Assembly: GCF_025960985.1 (NCBI RefSeq)
Contig: NZ_JAOQMX010000014.1
Coordinates: forward strand, 1-64,000
DNA from: Flavobacterium psychraerolatum
GTDB taxonomy: Bacteria > Bacteroidota > Bacteroidia > Flavobacteriales > Flavobacteriaceae
Direction of reading: 5' to 3'
Length of the DNA stretch: 64,000 nt
Below, one piece after another: positions 1 to 7,869 of the stretch. The notes beneath the pieces are model-generated. The model searched no databases. It had not been told where the DNA came from and worked only from the letters and a program-made list of their open reading frames with translations. Position 1 is the first letter of the stretch. Every line of letters starts with the position of its first letter. The translations under genes and the position numbers were made by a program.

Positions 1-63
1 TTGAGCTGACATTGTTGTTAAAGACCCTAAGATAATTGCTGCTGATAAGATTAACTTTTTCAT
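1..63 (-). CDS. small secreted PepSY-like protein, partial (array copy 1)
   Basis: Only the first 21 codons are inside the window; the gene runs off the left edge. They encode a signal peptide almost identical to those of the next three genes (basic MKKL start, hydrophobic core, cleavage site ending in SAQ). The sequence upstream of its start codon also closely matches that upstream of the copy starting at 404, so this is the fourth member of the tandem array, created by recent duplication. Its C-terminal domain is not visible; its function is inferred only from the neighbours. Confidence 0.75.
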   Translation of the reverse strand, partial: MKKLILSAAIILGSLTTMSAQ

Positions 64-98
64 AATATGTATATTTTAAATTGAGATTGAGTGTTATA

Positions 99-404
99 TT
101 ATTTTTGAATCCATTTTCCATTTTCGTCAGCAAATAAAGAACCTTCTTTATCTCCAACTTTAACGTCAAGTTGATATTCTTTCTTTTCGTTTACATATGC
201 TTTTGTAAGCATAGCATCAGGATATGCTTTTTTTAATGCATCGGTTACTGCTGCAGGAACCTCTGCTGTATTTATTTCTGTAAATCCTGTTGAAGAGGAT
301 GCTGTTTCCGTAGTTTCTTGTGTAGGAGTTGTGCTTTGGTCTTGAGCCGACATTGTTGTTAAAGAACCTAAGATGATTGCTGCTGATAAGATTAACTTTT
401 TCAT
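99..404 (-). CDS. small secreted PepSY-like protein (array copy 2)
   Basis: A 101-residue exported protein: signal peptide about 1-20, a Thr/Ser/Glu-rich linker about 21-40, then a compact domain with the pattern VPAAV..ALKKAYPDA, a KAYVNEKKEYQLDV strand and a terminal GSLFADENGKWI. This helix-strand-strand layout resembles the PepSY-like (BLIP-like) periplasmic domains common in Bacteroidota; this is family resemblance by eye, not a search result. It lies in a head-to-tail array with three paralogues and is probably co-transcribed with them. Periplasmic or secreted location is expected; the ligand is unknown. Confidence 0.7.
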   Translation of the reverse strand: MKKLILSAAIILGSLTTMSAQDQSTTPTQETTETASSSTGFTEINTAEVPAAVTDALKKAYPDAMLTKAYVNEKKEYQLDVKVGDKEGSLFADENGKWIQK

Positions 405-445
405 AATATGTATATTTTAAATTGAGATTGAGATTGAGTGTTTTA

Positions 446-760
446 TTAGTTTTGAATCCATTTTCCATTTTCGTCAGCAAATAAAGAACCTTCTTTATCT
501 CCTACTTTAACGTCTAATCTATATTCTTTTTTTTCATTTACATAGACCTTTGCAAGTACTGCATCAGGATATGCTTTTTTTAAAGCTTCGGTTACTGCTG
601 TAGGAACCTCTTCTGTTTTTATTTCTATAAATCCTGTTGAAGGTGATACTGTTTCTGTTTTTGTTGAAGTTTCTTCAGTTGTAGTTGAGCCTGGGCCTTG
701 TGCGTTCATTGTGGTTAAAGATCCTAAGATGATTGCTGCTGATAAGATTAACTTTTTCAT
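446..760 (-). CDS. small secreted PepSY-like protein (array copy 3)
   Basis: 104 residues with the same plan as its neighbours: an almost identical signal peptide, a Thr/Glu-rich linker of different composition, and the conserved domain VPTAV..ALKKAYPDA followed by VYVNEKKEYRLDV and GSLFADENGKWIQ. The linker is the part that differs most between copies, while signal peptide and domain are kept, which suggests the domain is under constraint. The gap to the next copy is about 33 nt, so one transcript is likely. No residue suggesting an enzyme is seen; a binding or inhibitory role is only a guess from the PepSY-like fold. Confidence 0.7.
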   Translation of the reverse strand: MKKLILSAAIILGSLTTMNAQGPGSTTTEETSTKTETVSPSTGFIEIKTEEVPTAVTEALKKAYPDAVLAKVYVNEKKEYRLDVKVGDKEGSLFADENGKWIQN

Positions 761-793
761 AATATATATGTTTAAATTGAAATTGATTGTTTA

Positions 794-1120
794 TTAGTTT
801 TGGATCCATTTTCCTGATTCATTAGCAAATAATGAAGCTTCTTTGTCCCCTGATTTTATATCTATTTGGTATTCATTTTTTTCGTTTACAAATGCTCTTG
901 TCATTAAAGCATCAGGATAAGATTTGGCTAAAGCATTTATTACTGCCGCCGGAACTTCTTGGATTTTGATTTCTCTGAACCCCGTTGTGCTTGATGCTGT
1001 CTCTGTAGTTATAGTTGTTGCCTCAACAGTGGTTTCCTCAGTAGGTGTAGTTTGATCTTGAGCATGTATTGATGTTAAAGATCCTAGTATGATTGCGGCT
1101 GATAATATTAATTTTTTCAT
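794..1120 (-). CDS. small secreted PepSY-like protein (array copy 4, first in the array)
   Basis: 108 residues, the most divergent member: the signal peptide is still the same type, the linker is longer and Thr-rich, and the domain reads VPAAVINALAKSYPDA, AFVNEKNEYQIDI, ASLFANESGKWIQ. It is the promoter-proximal gene of the array on the minus strand and probably the oldest copy, since the other copies resemble each other more closely in coding and flanking sequence. The region upstream of it (1121-1320) has no other gene and should carry the array promoter. Function unknown. Confidence 0.7.
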   Translation of the reverse strand: MKKLILSAAIILGSLTSIHAQDQTTPTEETTVEATTITTETASSTTGFREIKIQEVPAAVINALAKSYPDALMTRAFVNEKNEYQIDIKSGDKEASLFANESGKWIQN

Positions 1121-1320
1121 GTTGTTATATTTTAGATAGTGTTGTTTTACGTTTTAGATAATGAAATTATTGTGCCGCAAACTTATGATAAGGTCAATGG
1201 TTCTTAAGTACTTGTTATATAGGTGTTTATTGTTTTTGTTGTTTCGTTGTTTGTTGGGTAATAGTGGGTACTGAATAATAAAAGTGTGTAGTTTTTACTC
1301 GTTTTAGAAAAGTTTGGGAC

Positions 1321-1350
1321 AAAAAAAAAGCTACACAAATTGTGTAGCTT
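1321..1350 (-). terminator. intrinsic terminator after accC
   Basis: A perfect 11-bp inverted repeat (aagctacacaa / ttgtgtagctt) is followed, in the minus-strand reading, by a run of nine U. It lies 28 nt past the accC stop codon and should end the fabH-accB-accC transcript. Confidence 0.85.
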
Positions 1351-1377
1351 TATTATTTTGAAAGACTAATGAAGTGA

Positions 1378-2724
1378 TTAGTCTCTTGGAATCATTTTAA
1401 AAGTATCCATGAAGGCAGTTGTGTAGTCTCCTGCAATGTAACGTGGATCGTCCATCAATTGTCTATGGAAAGGAATTGTAGTTTTGATACCTTCGATAAC
1501 AAATTCATCTAATGCTCTTCTCATTTTACTAATTGCTTCGTCACGAGTTTGTGCCGTAGTAATCAACTTTGCAATCATTGAGTCATAGTTTGGTGGAATT
1601 GTGTATCCTGAGTATACGTGTGTGTCTAAACGCACACCGTGACCACCTGGCATGTGTAAAGTAGTGATTTTTCCTGGTGATGGTCTAAAATCATTATAAG
1701 GGTCTTCAGCATTGATACGACATTCAATAGCGTGTAATTTAGGTAAATAATTTTTACCAGTAATTGGCACACCAGCAGCAACTAATATTTGCTCACGAAT
1801 TAAATCATAATCAATAACTTGTTCCGTAATAGGGTGTTCTACTTGAATACGAGTGTTCATTTCCATGAAATAGAAATTGCGGTGTTTATCAACCAAAAAT
1901 TCTACTGTTCCAGCACCTTCGTATTTTATATATTCAGCAGCTTTTACAGCAGCAGCTCCCATTGCTAGACGTAATTCGTCAGTCATGAATGGAGATGGAG
2001 TCTCTTCCGTTAATTTTTGGTGACGTCTTTGTACAGAACAGTCTCTTTCAGAAAGATGACATGCTTTACCAAATGAATCTCCAACTACCTGAATTTCGAT
2101 ATGACGAGGTTCTTCGATTAATTTTTCAAGATACATTCCGTCATTACCAAAAGCAGCAGCGGATTCTTGACGAGCACCTTCCCAAGCTTTCAATAATTCA
2201 TCTTCTTTCCAGACAGCACGCATTCCTTTACCTCCACCACCAGCGGTAGCTTTTAGCATTACAGGAAAGCCAAACTCTCTTGAGAGTTGAAGTGCTTGTT
2301 CGTAAGATTCTAGTATTCCAACAGAGCCAGGTACGCAAGGAACACCAGCTTCAATCATAGTAGATTTTGCCGAAGCTTTATCTCCCATGCGGTCAATCAT
2401 TTCTGGAGCAGCTCCAATAAATTTTATTCCATGTTCTTGACAGATTTTGGAAAACTTAGAATTTTCAGATAAAAATCCGTAACCAGGGTGAATTGCGTCT
2501 GCATTAGTGATTTCAGCAGCAGCAATAATATTTGACATTTTCAAATAAGACAAGTTGCTTGGAGGTGGTCCTATGCAAACCGCTTCATCAGCAAAACGTA
2601 CATGTAAACTTTCTGCATCGGCAGTAGAGTAAACAGCTACAGTTTTGATGCCCATTTCTTTACAAGTTCTAATTACACGAAGTGCAATTTCTCCTCTATT
2701 TGCAATCAGTATTTTTTTAAACAT
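1378..2724 (-). CDS. accC: acetyl-CoA carboxylase, biotin carboxylase subunit
   Basis: Carboxylates the biotin carried by BCCP using ATP and bicarbonate, the first half of malonyl-CoA formation for fatty acid synthesis in the cytoplasm. The 448-residue length is standard. It opens with the family start [20 protein letters not shown], has the ATP-grasp glycine loop near residues 158-169 ([11 protein letters not shown]), a metal-binding and catalytic stretch [16 protein letters not shown] near 290, and an intact C-terminal biotin-carboxylase domain. It follows accB in the same direction with a 91-nt gap that contains a heptamer repeat. Essential housekeeping gene; identity is clear. Confidence 0.97.
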   Translation of the reverse strand: MFKKILIANRGEIALRVIRTCKEMGIKTVAVYSTADAESLHVRFADEAVCIGPPPSNLSYLKMSNIIAAAEITNADAIHPGYGFLSENSKFSKICQEHGIKFIGAAPEMIDRMGDKASAKSTMIEAGVPCVPGSVGILESYEQALQLSREFGFPVMLKATAGGGGKGMRAVWKEDELLKAWEGARQESAAAFGNDGMYLEKLIEEPRHIEIQVVGDSFGKACHLSERDCSVQRRHQKLTEETPSPFMTDELRLAMGAAAVKAAEYIKYEGAGTVEFLVDKHRNFYFMEMNTRIQVEHPITEQVIDYDLIREQILVAAGVPITGKNYLPKLHAIECRINAEDPYNDFRPSPGKITTLHMPGGHGVRLDTHVYSGYTIPPNYDSMIAKLITTAQTRDEAISKMRRALDEFVIEGIKTTIPFHRQLMDDPRYIAGDYTTAFMDTFKMIPRD

Positions 2725-2781
2725 ATTTTTTTAATTAGATAATTAGACATTGTGTCAATTAGACAATTATGAAGAAAGAAA

Positions 2782-2815
2782 AACTTCTAACTTCTAACTT
2801 CTAACTTCTAACTTT
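2782..2815. repeat. heptamer tandem repeat (aacttct) between accB and accC
   Basis: Four perfect copies of aacttct plus a partial fifth lie directly after the accB stop codon. The adjoining 2735-2770 is also repetitive (attagaca-type words). Such simple runs tend to vary in copy number between strains; here it sits inside the accBC transcript. Confidence 0.8.
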
Positions 2816-3295
2816 TTATGATGGGTCTACTAAGAATAAAGGTTGGTCAAATTCTACTGGAGACATATCATCTACCAATATTTTTACAATTTTACCTGTT
2901 ACTTCAGATTCGATTTCGTTGAATAATTTCATTGCTTCAATTACACAAAGTACATCTCCTAGAGCGATAGTAGTTCCAACTTCTACAAACATAGGTTTGT
3001 CTGGAGATGGTTTTCTATAGAAAGTTCCAATGATTGGAGATTTAACAGTGATGTATTTAGATTCTTCTACTACTGGAGCAGGAGCAACTGGCGCAGCGGC
3101 AACTGGTGCAGCTACTGGAGCAATTACCTGTTGTACTGGAGCTTGTGGAGCTTGTTGTACATAAGTTGTTTCTGTTGTGCTACCTTCAAGTGTCGTTCTG
3201 ATAGTGATTTTTATATCATCCATTTCCAACTTAACTTCTGCTACACCTGTATTTGAAACAAATTTGATTAGGTTCTGAATTTCTTTTAAATCCAT
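2816..3295 (-). CDS. accB: acetyl-CoA carboxylase biotin carboxyl carrier protein (BCCP)
   Basis: Carries the biotin that shuttles CO2 between biotin carboxylase and carboxyltransferase. The protein has 159 residues: an N-terminal helical region 1-40, a flexible Ala/Pro/Val-rich linker about 48-78, and a biotinyl/lipoyl domain from about 81 to the end. The biotinylated lysine is K123 in the motif EAMKLFNEIES, which matches the EAMK(L/M)-type BCCP signature. It lies 24 nt downstream of fabH and upstream of accC on the minus strand, a common fatty-acid operon order. Nothing unusual in the protein. Confidence 0.96.
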   Translation of the reverse strand: MDLKEIQNLIKFVSNTGVAEVKLEMDDIKITIRTTLEGSTTETTYVQQAPQAPVQQVIAPVAAPVAAAPVAPAPVVEESKYITVKSPIIGTFYRKPSPDKPMFVEVGTTIALGDVLCVIEAMKLFNEIESEVTGKIVKILVDDMSPVEFDQPLFLVDPS

Positions 3296-3319
3296 AATTG
3301 GTCTATTTTTAGTTTAAAT

Positions 3320-4318
3320 TTATTTTTTGTCGTATGCCCATTTTAAATAAACAGACCCCCAAGTGAATCCTCCACCGAAGGCTGCGAAAACAATTGTATC
3401 TCCTTTTTTAAACAAATGTTCAAAATCACTGATTACAAGTGGTAAAGTTGCTGATGTTGTATTTCCGTATCTTTCGATATTCATCAGTACTTTTGATGGT
3501 TCAAGATTCATTCGACTTGCTGTAGCGTCAATGATTCTTTTGTTTGCTTGATGCGGAATCAACCAGTCTACATCGTCATTAGTAAGGTTATTTCTTTTCA
3601 GGATTTGTTCACTTGCATCTGCCATATTGGTAACAGCATATTTAAATACTGTTTTTCCGTCTTGCATAATGTTGTGTCTGTTGTCCTTCACTGTTTGCAT
3701 AGTGGTTGGGACTAAAGATCCTCCTGCTGGAATTTTTAAAAAATGACGACCTACACCGTCACTTCTTAAGTATTCGTCTTGAAAGCCTAAACCTTCATAA
3801 TTTGGTTCGAATAATACTGCGCCAGCACCATCACCAAAGATGATACAAGTTGTTCTATCTGTGTAATCAACAATAGAGGACATTTTATCGGCACCGATTA
3901 AGAGTACTTTTTTATATCTCCCTGATTCTATATAGGCAGATGCAGTTGACATTCCATACAAAAAGCTAGAACATGCTGCTTGTAAGTCATATGCGAATGC
4001 GTTAATAGCGCCAATCTCGGTTGCGACATAAGCTCCTGTTGCAGCAACAGGCATATCTGGAGTTGCAGTAGCCATAATAACCATGTCAATTTCCAGTGGA
4101 TTAATATTGCCTTTGGCAATTAGATCTTGTGCTGCTTTTATTGCTAAGTAAGAAGTTCCTTTATCAGTATCCTGTAAAATTCTTCTTTCTTTAATACCAG
4201 TGCGAGAGGTAATCCACTCGTCATTGGTGTCAACCATAGTTTCTAAAACTTTGTTAGTAAGTACAAAGTCTGGAACATAAGCTCCAACTGCGGTAATTGC
4301 GGCGGTCATTTTATTCAT
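3320..4318 (-). CDS. fabH: 3-oxoacyl-[acyl-carrier-protein] synthase III
   Basis: Starts fatty acid chains by condensing an acyl-CoA primer with malonyl-ACP. 332 residues, the usual length. The catalytic Cys is C116 in LQAACSSFLYGM; the catalytic His lies in DWLIPHQANKRI, and the third catalytic residue Asn in RYGNTTSATLPL. The C-terminal GGGFTWGSVYLKW is typical. In Bacteroidota this enzyme usually prefers branched primers, which fits their iso-fatty acids (family knowledge, not visible here). It is the first gene of the fabH-accB-accC unit and is separated from rpmF by a terminator-like hairpin. Confidence 0.95.
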   Translation of the reverse strand: MNKMTAAITAVGAYVPDFVLTNKVLETMVDTNDEWITSRTGIKERRILQDTDKGTSYLAIKAAQDLIAKGNINPLEIDMVIMATATPDMPVAATGAYVATEIGAINAFAYDLQAACSSFLYGMSTASAYIESGRYKKVLLIGADKMSSIVDYTDRTTCIIFGDGAGAVLFEPNYEGLGFQDEYLRSDGVGRHFLKIPAGGSLVPTTMQTVKDNRHNIMQDGKTVFKYAVTNMADASEQILKRNNLTNDDVDWLIPHQANKRIIDATASRMNLEPSKVLMNIERYGNTTSATLPLVISDFEHLFKKGDTIVFAAFGGGFTWGSVYLKWAYDKK

Positions 4319-4443
4319 TTTGTCTGACTATTTTTTTTCAAATGTTGCCATCTGAAAAAACGTTTAAAAGGCTTGAAAAGTACAAAAAAATATTTCAAAC
4401 TCACGATTTTGGAGCTTGTTATTTAATTTAAATTATAAACAAC

Positions 4444-4469
4444 AAAAAAAACTCTCACAAGTGAGAGTT
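4444..4469 (-). terminator. terminator-like hairpin between rpmF and fabH
   Basis: The inverted repeat aactctcac / gtgagagtt with a 2-nt gap is followed on the minus strand by seven U. It should end or attenuate the DUF177-rpmF transcript, so fabH probably has its own promoter between 4319 and 4440. Confidence 0.75.
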
Positions 4470-4495
4470 CGTAATATCATCTATAAAAGAATGCA

Positions 4496-4693
4496 TTAAG
4501 CAAAAGTAGCTTCTGACTTGTCAATAACAACTTGCCCTCTGTAATACATTTTACCTTCATGCCAGTAAGCTCTGTGGTATAAATGTGCTTCACCTGTAAT
4601 AGGGCAAGTAGCGATTTGAGCTACTGTAGCTTTGTAATGTGTTCTTCTTTTGTCTCTTCTTGTTTTCGAGATTTTTCTCTTAGGATGTGCCAT
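4496..4693 (-). CDS. rpmF: 50S ribosomal protein L32
   Basis: Small basic protein of the large ribosomal subunit, 65 residues. The N-terminus [20 protein letters not shown] is the classical L32 start, followed by a short domain with [15 protein letters not shown]. It has only one Cys, so it is not a full zinc-ribbon (four-Cys) version. It is preceded by the DUF177 gene with a 9-nt gap, an arrangement kept across most bacteria (yceD-rpmF) and often continued by fatty-acid genes as here. Confidence 0.97.
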   Translation of the reverse strand: MAHPKRKISKTRRDKRRTHYKATVAQIATCPITGEAHLYHRAYWHEGKMYYRGQVVIDKSEATFA

Positions 4694-4702
4694 TTTACTA
4701 TA

Positions 4703-5251
4703 TTATTTATCCGTTAATAGTTTCTTTAATTTTTCCCAACGCGGGTCAATATTTTCGTCTTCGTTTTCTTCTTTAATTTCTTTCTCTTCTCTAACTTTTA
4801 ATTCATTCAGTTTTTCAAGAGCTTCAGATTGTAAGCTTCCGTCTTTTACTCCTGGATGAACTCGTCTTTGAGGTACCGATAATACAATCGTTTCATAGAT
4901 GTATTGTGCAACGTTGATTTCGAATTCACCGTAAGGTACGATTAGTAATTCTTCATTGTCGTTGTTGAATTCCTCTCCAAAGCGAACAATCAATTTCATA
5001 TTTCCCTTTACAGGTAAATCAAAATCTTCGCCAGTTAGGTCACAAGGTACGTTTACGGTTCCATTATGTTCAAAATTCAGTTCAAGCATGCTACTTTGTT
5101 TTTCTAGGACAACATTTACTTTGATGTCAGATTTTTGATATTCGTCATAATCAAAGATCTCAAAGAACGCATTATTTAATTGATACTCAAAATGATGTTT
5201 ACCGTTCTTTAATCCTACAAACGGAATTAAATATTCTTTTGTACTACTCAT
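4703..5251 (-). CDS. DUF177 (YceD-family) protein
   Basis: Bacterial YceD proteins are encoded directly before rpmF and are implicated in 23S rRNA accumulation; the exact role is not settled. The protein starts with KEYLIPFVGLKNGKHHFEYQ, carries the family segment VPCDLTGEDFDLPVKG in the middle, and ends in a charged Glu/Lys-rich tail with DPRWEKLKKLL, which is the usual DUF177 ending. I placed the start at the ATG at 5251 (MSSTKEYL) since the conserved region begins there; an upstream in-frame ATG at 5272 would add seven residues. Nine nucleotides separate it from rpmF. Confidence 0.88.
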   Translation of the reverse strand: MSSTKEYLIPFVGLKNGKHHFEYQLNNAFFEIFDYDEYQKSDIKVNVVLEKQSSMLELNFEHNGTVNVPCDLTGEDFDLPVKGNMKLIVRFGEEFNNDNEELLIVPYGEFEINVAQYIYETIVLSVPQRRVHPGVKDGSLQSEALEKLNELKVREEKEIKEENEDENIDPRWEKLKKLLTDK

Positions 5252-5352
5252 TTCAACAATTTTTTGCCTCATTCCGGCATTTCGGAATGGGAGTGCAAAG
5301 ATATAAAATTATTATGAACCTAATAAAGTTATTTATCTTTTTTTATTTATAA

Positions 5353-6396
5353 CTATTTTTCTCTTACTTTTAGTGGATTCTCACTGATTTCAGCATACTG
5401 AATTCTTGATCTATAGACGTCTATAGCCAAGTAAACGGCTTCTTTAAACGAATTAAAGTCAGCTTTTCCTTTACCTGCAATGTCATAAGCGGTGCCATGA
5501 TCAGGCGAAGTCCGTATTTTATTTAGTCCTGCAGTGTAATTTACCCCCTTGCCGAAAGAAAGAGTCTTAAAAGGAATCAATCCCTGGTCGTGATAAGTCG
5601 CTATAACCGCATCATATTTTTCATATTGACCGCTTCCAAAGAAACCGTCTGCAGCAAAAGGACCAAAAACAAGTGTTCCTTTGCTAAATATTTTTGCAAT
5701 CGTTGGTTTTAATATGGTGTCATCTTCTTTCCCAATTACGCCACCATCACCGCAGTGTGGATTTAATCCTAAAACAGCAATCTTAGGTTTGGTAATACTG
5801 AAATCTTGAATTAAAGATTTTCTTACTGTTTCTATTTTTTTCTTTATTAATGTTTCGGTCAAGGCAGCAGATACCTGGTTTAAGGGTAGGTGATCTGTAA
5901 GTAAGCCCACTCGTAAGTCGTCCTGTACCATCATCATCAGTGCATCTCCTTCTAGTTCTTGGTCTAGATAATCTGTATGGCCTGGGAATTTAAAAGTTTC
6001 AGACTGAATGTTGTATTTGTTTATAGGAGCTGTAACTAGAACGTCAATTAAGTCCTCTTTTAGTGCTTGGGTAGCTGCGACGAAAGATTTGATAGCGTAA
6101 TCGCCAACCTTATCATCATTTGTACCAAGGTTCAGGTCAACGCCTTCCTTCCATACATTGAGCACGTTGATTTTTCCAAAAACGATTTGATCTAGTTTGT
6201 CAATTCCATGTAATGAAATTGCCGAGTCCAAATTTTTCTTGATGAACGACATTATTTTAACATTGGCAAAAATAACAGGCGTACATAGCTCCAACATTCG
6301 AGAATCTTCAAATGTTTTTAGTACCACTTCGCTTCCAATACCGTTCAAATCTCCAATTGAAATTCCAACGATAATATTTTCTGCTTTTTTCATCAT
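5353..6396 (-). CDS. pdxA: 4-hydroxythreonine-4-phosphate dehydrogenase
   Basis: NAD-dependent oxidation of 4-phosphohydroxy-threonine in the DXP-dependent route to pyridoxal phosphate. About 347 residues. Family motifs seen: GISIGDLNGIGSEV at the N-terminus, PINK and PGHTDYL, DHLPLNQVS, GLNPHCGDGG, YHDQGLIPFK (metal-binding His) and GTAYDIAGKGKAD near the end. The ORF could open at a GTG at 6402, but two ATG codons at 6396 and 6393 fit the family better; I took 6396. It is divergent from ribE with only about 58 nt between the starts, so the two cofactor genes share a promoter region. Confidence 0.95.
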   Translation of the reverse strand: MMKKAENIIVGISIGDLNGIGSEVVLKTFEDSRMLELCTPVIFANVKIMSFIKKNLDSAISLHGIDKLDQIVFGKINVLNVWKEGVDLNLGTNDDKVGDYAIKSFVAATQALKEDLIDVLVTAPINKYNIQSETFKFPGHTDYLDQELEGDALMMMVQDDLRVGLLTDHLPLNQVSAALTETLIKKKIETVRKSLIQDFSITKPKIAVLGLNPHCGDGGVIGKEDDTILKPTIAKIFSKGTLVFGPFAADGFFGSGQYEKYDAVIATYHDQGLIPFKTLSFGKGVNYTAGLNKIRTSPDHGTAYDIAGKGKADFNSFKEAVYLAIDVYRSRIQYAEISENPLKVREK

Positions 6397-6454
6397 GACC
6401 ACAAGTTATTTATTGCTAATTTTGAAGTGCAAATTTAGTAAAATAAAATAAGAA

Positions 6455-7042
6455 ATGTTTACAGGTATAATAGAAACCCTTGGTACAATCCGAGAAATAG
6501 TAAAAGAGCAAGACAATATTCATGTAACAGTGGAGTCTGAAATCACTAATGAATTGAAAATCGATCAAAGTGTAGCTCACAATGGTGTTTGTTTGACTGT
6601 GGTTAAAATTGAAGGAAAAGCCTACACAGTGACTGCTATTGCAGAAACAATACAAAAAACCAATCTAGGTGATTGGCAAGTTGGGAATCAAGTAAATCTA
6701 GAGCGTGCCATGAAATTGGGTGATCGTTTGGATGGGCATATTGTTCAGGGGCATGTAGATCAAATAGGGACTTGCGTAGAGGTTAAAGAAACAAATGGAA
6801 GCTGGGGGTATACTTTTGAGTACGATCAAGCATTAAGCAATATTACGATCGAGAAAGGATCAATTACTGTAAACGGTGTAAGTTTAACAGTGGTTAATTC
6901 CAAGAGTAATCAATTCAGTGTTGCAATTATTCCTTATACTTATGAACATACTAATTTTCAAGATTTTAAAGTGGGTACAAAAATCAACCTAGAATTTGAT
7001 GTAATTGGTAAATATGTTTCTAGGCTTTATGCTAATAAGTAG
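6455..7042 (+). CDS. ribE: riboflavin synthase, alpha subunit
   Basis: Converts two molecules of 6,7-dimethyl-8-ribityllumazine to riboflavin. 195 residues made of two lumazine-binding repeats: repeat 1 starts MFTGIIETLGTI and has HNGVCLTV and GHIVQGHVDQ; repeat 2 has the matching ITVNGVSLTVV and IIPYTYEHTNF. The N-terminal MFTGIIE is diagnostic. No FMN riboswitch-like sequence is visible in the very short 5' region. It is followed by a strong hairpin terminator. Single gene, divergent from pdxA. Confidence 0.96.
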   Translation: MFTGIIETLGTIREIVKEQDNIHVTVESEITNELKIDQSVAHNGVCLTVVKIEGKAYTVTAIAETIQKTNLGDWQVGNQVNLERAMKLGDRLDGHIVQGHVDQIGTCVEVKETNGSWGYTFEYDQALSNITIEKGSITVNGVSLTVVNSKSNQFSVAIIPYTYEHTNFQDFKVGTKINLEFDVIGKYVSRLYANK

Positions 7043-7065
7043 AATTCTATCCTTTTGTAAAAAGG

Positions 7066-7103
7066 GAAAATCGTTGGGTTATCCCAACGATTTTCTCTTT
7101 TTT
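7066..7103 (+). terminator. intrinsic terminator after ribE, overlapping the end of the next gene
   Basis: A perfect 13-bp stem (gaaaatcgttggg / cccaacgattttc), 4-nt loop and a T-rich tail. Its stem also encodes the last residues of the minus-strand gene that ends at 7079. Confidence 0.9.
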
Positions 7104-7297
7104 GTGTAATTGTATATTGTATGTGTACCGTAGGTAAGTGCTGCTATACCTAAAAAAAGTATTCCATCGTCAATGGGTAGTCCTGGTGGTGGTGGTGGTC
7201 TTCTCGGTGATGGTGGTCCCGACATCGCATGCATACTTAGTGTGCCTGCTATGCAGATAATGAGTAGGTAGTTGTATTTATGTAATTTTTTTTTCAT
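7079..7297 (-). CDS. small proline-rich exported membrane protein with LPID tail
   Basis: 72 residues. Signal peptide about 1-24; a proline-rich block PPSPRRPPPPPGLPIDDG at 28-45; a hydrophobic segment about 46-62; and a basic end KKRK at 66-69. I do not know a named family, but similar small flavobacterial proteins with PPP-GLPID followed by a membrane segment are familiar to me. The order short motif, membrane helix, basic tail looks like a sorting signal of the PEP-CTERM or LPXTG kind. The coding end lies inside the ribE terminator. Function unknown; the start is the only ATG near a standard signal peptide. Confidence 0.7.
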   Translation of the reverse strand: MKKKLHKYNYLLIICIAGTLSMHAMSGPPSPRRPPPPPGLPIDDGILFLGIAALTYGTHTIYNYTKKRKSLG

Positions 7298-7603
7298 AAA
7301 ATTTCAAAAATGCTTTGGGGTATTTTAAATTTAGTTCTGATTCAGGTACAAATTTTAAGCCAAAGTACTAATGTTTTATGAAAACATAATGGTAATTATT
7401 GACTTTTATCTGATATATATGTTTTTTATCGGTAATATTAGTTTGGTAAGTGTGTTCGAAAATTAATTTTGCCAACTGTTTTTGGTTTGTCAATGAGTGA
7501 AATAACATATTTTTTTGTTGGTAATGCTGAAAAAAAAATTATTTGAAGTAACGGCTTTATATTATTTTAGATTCAATATAAAAGTATGTAAATTCTTTAA
7601 ATT
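7298..7603. other. intergenic region without a gene
   Basis: AT-rich stretch between the small proline-rich gene and the tRNA terminator. No ORF or clear structure was found; it presumably holds the promoter of the gene ending at 7079. Confidence 0.5.
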
Positions 7604-7638
7604 AAAAAAACCTTGCAAAAGTTAATTTACAAGGTTTT
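7604..7638 (-). terminator. intrinsic terminator after the tRNA
   Basis: Inverted repeat aaaaccttg / caaggtttt with a 14-nt loop, followed in the minus-strand reading by a U run. It lies 15 nt past the tRNA 3' end. Confidence 0.75.
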
Positions 7639-7652
7639 AAGTTCTTAATAAG

Positions 7653-7726
7653 TGGTCCCACCTGGGCTCGAACCAGGGACCACCTGATTATGAGTCAGGT
7701 GCTCTAACCAGCTGAGCTATAGGACC
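7653..7726 (-). tRNA. tRNA with CAU anticodon (elongator Met, or Ile2)
   Basis: 74-nt cloverleaf: acceptor stem GGTCCTA / TGGGACC, D-arm AGCTCAGCTGGTTAGAGCA, anticodon stem-loop with loop CTCATAA (anticodon at 7690-7692), and T-arm CCTGG-TTCGAGC-CCAGG. CCA is not encoded. A CAU anticodon in this loop fits either elongator tRNA-Met or a lysidine-modified tRNA-Ile; the C4-G69 and C5-G68 pairs leave the second option open. The Met reading is the default. Confidence 0.92.
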
Positions 7727-7869
7727 GGTTAAGAGTCTGCAATATTACTACTATTTTTCGTTTGTGCCAAATGTTTTTTAATTTGTTTTAGTACTTTTAG
7801 TTGATTAGTAGTGTCAGTGGAGTGAAATCCATTGATTATTAGAATGATAATGTAAAATTAAAAAGTGAA

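Larger units (their letters stand above)
1..1120 (-). repeat. tandem gene array, unit about 340-360 bp
   Basis: Start codons lie at 63, 404, 760 and 1120, giving spacings of 341, 356 and 360 bp. The leaders before the first two copies are nearly identical and differ by one extra 6-bp unit (gagatt) near 421-436, a sign of slippage. The array continues past the left edge, so the full copy number is unknown. Confidence 0.8.
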
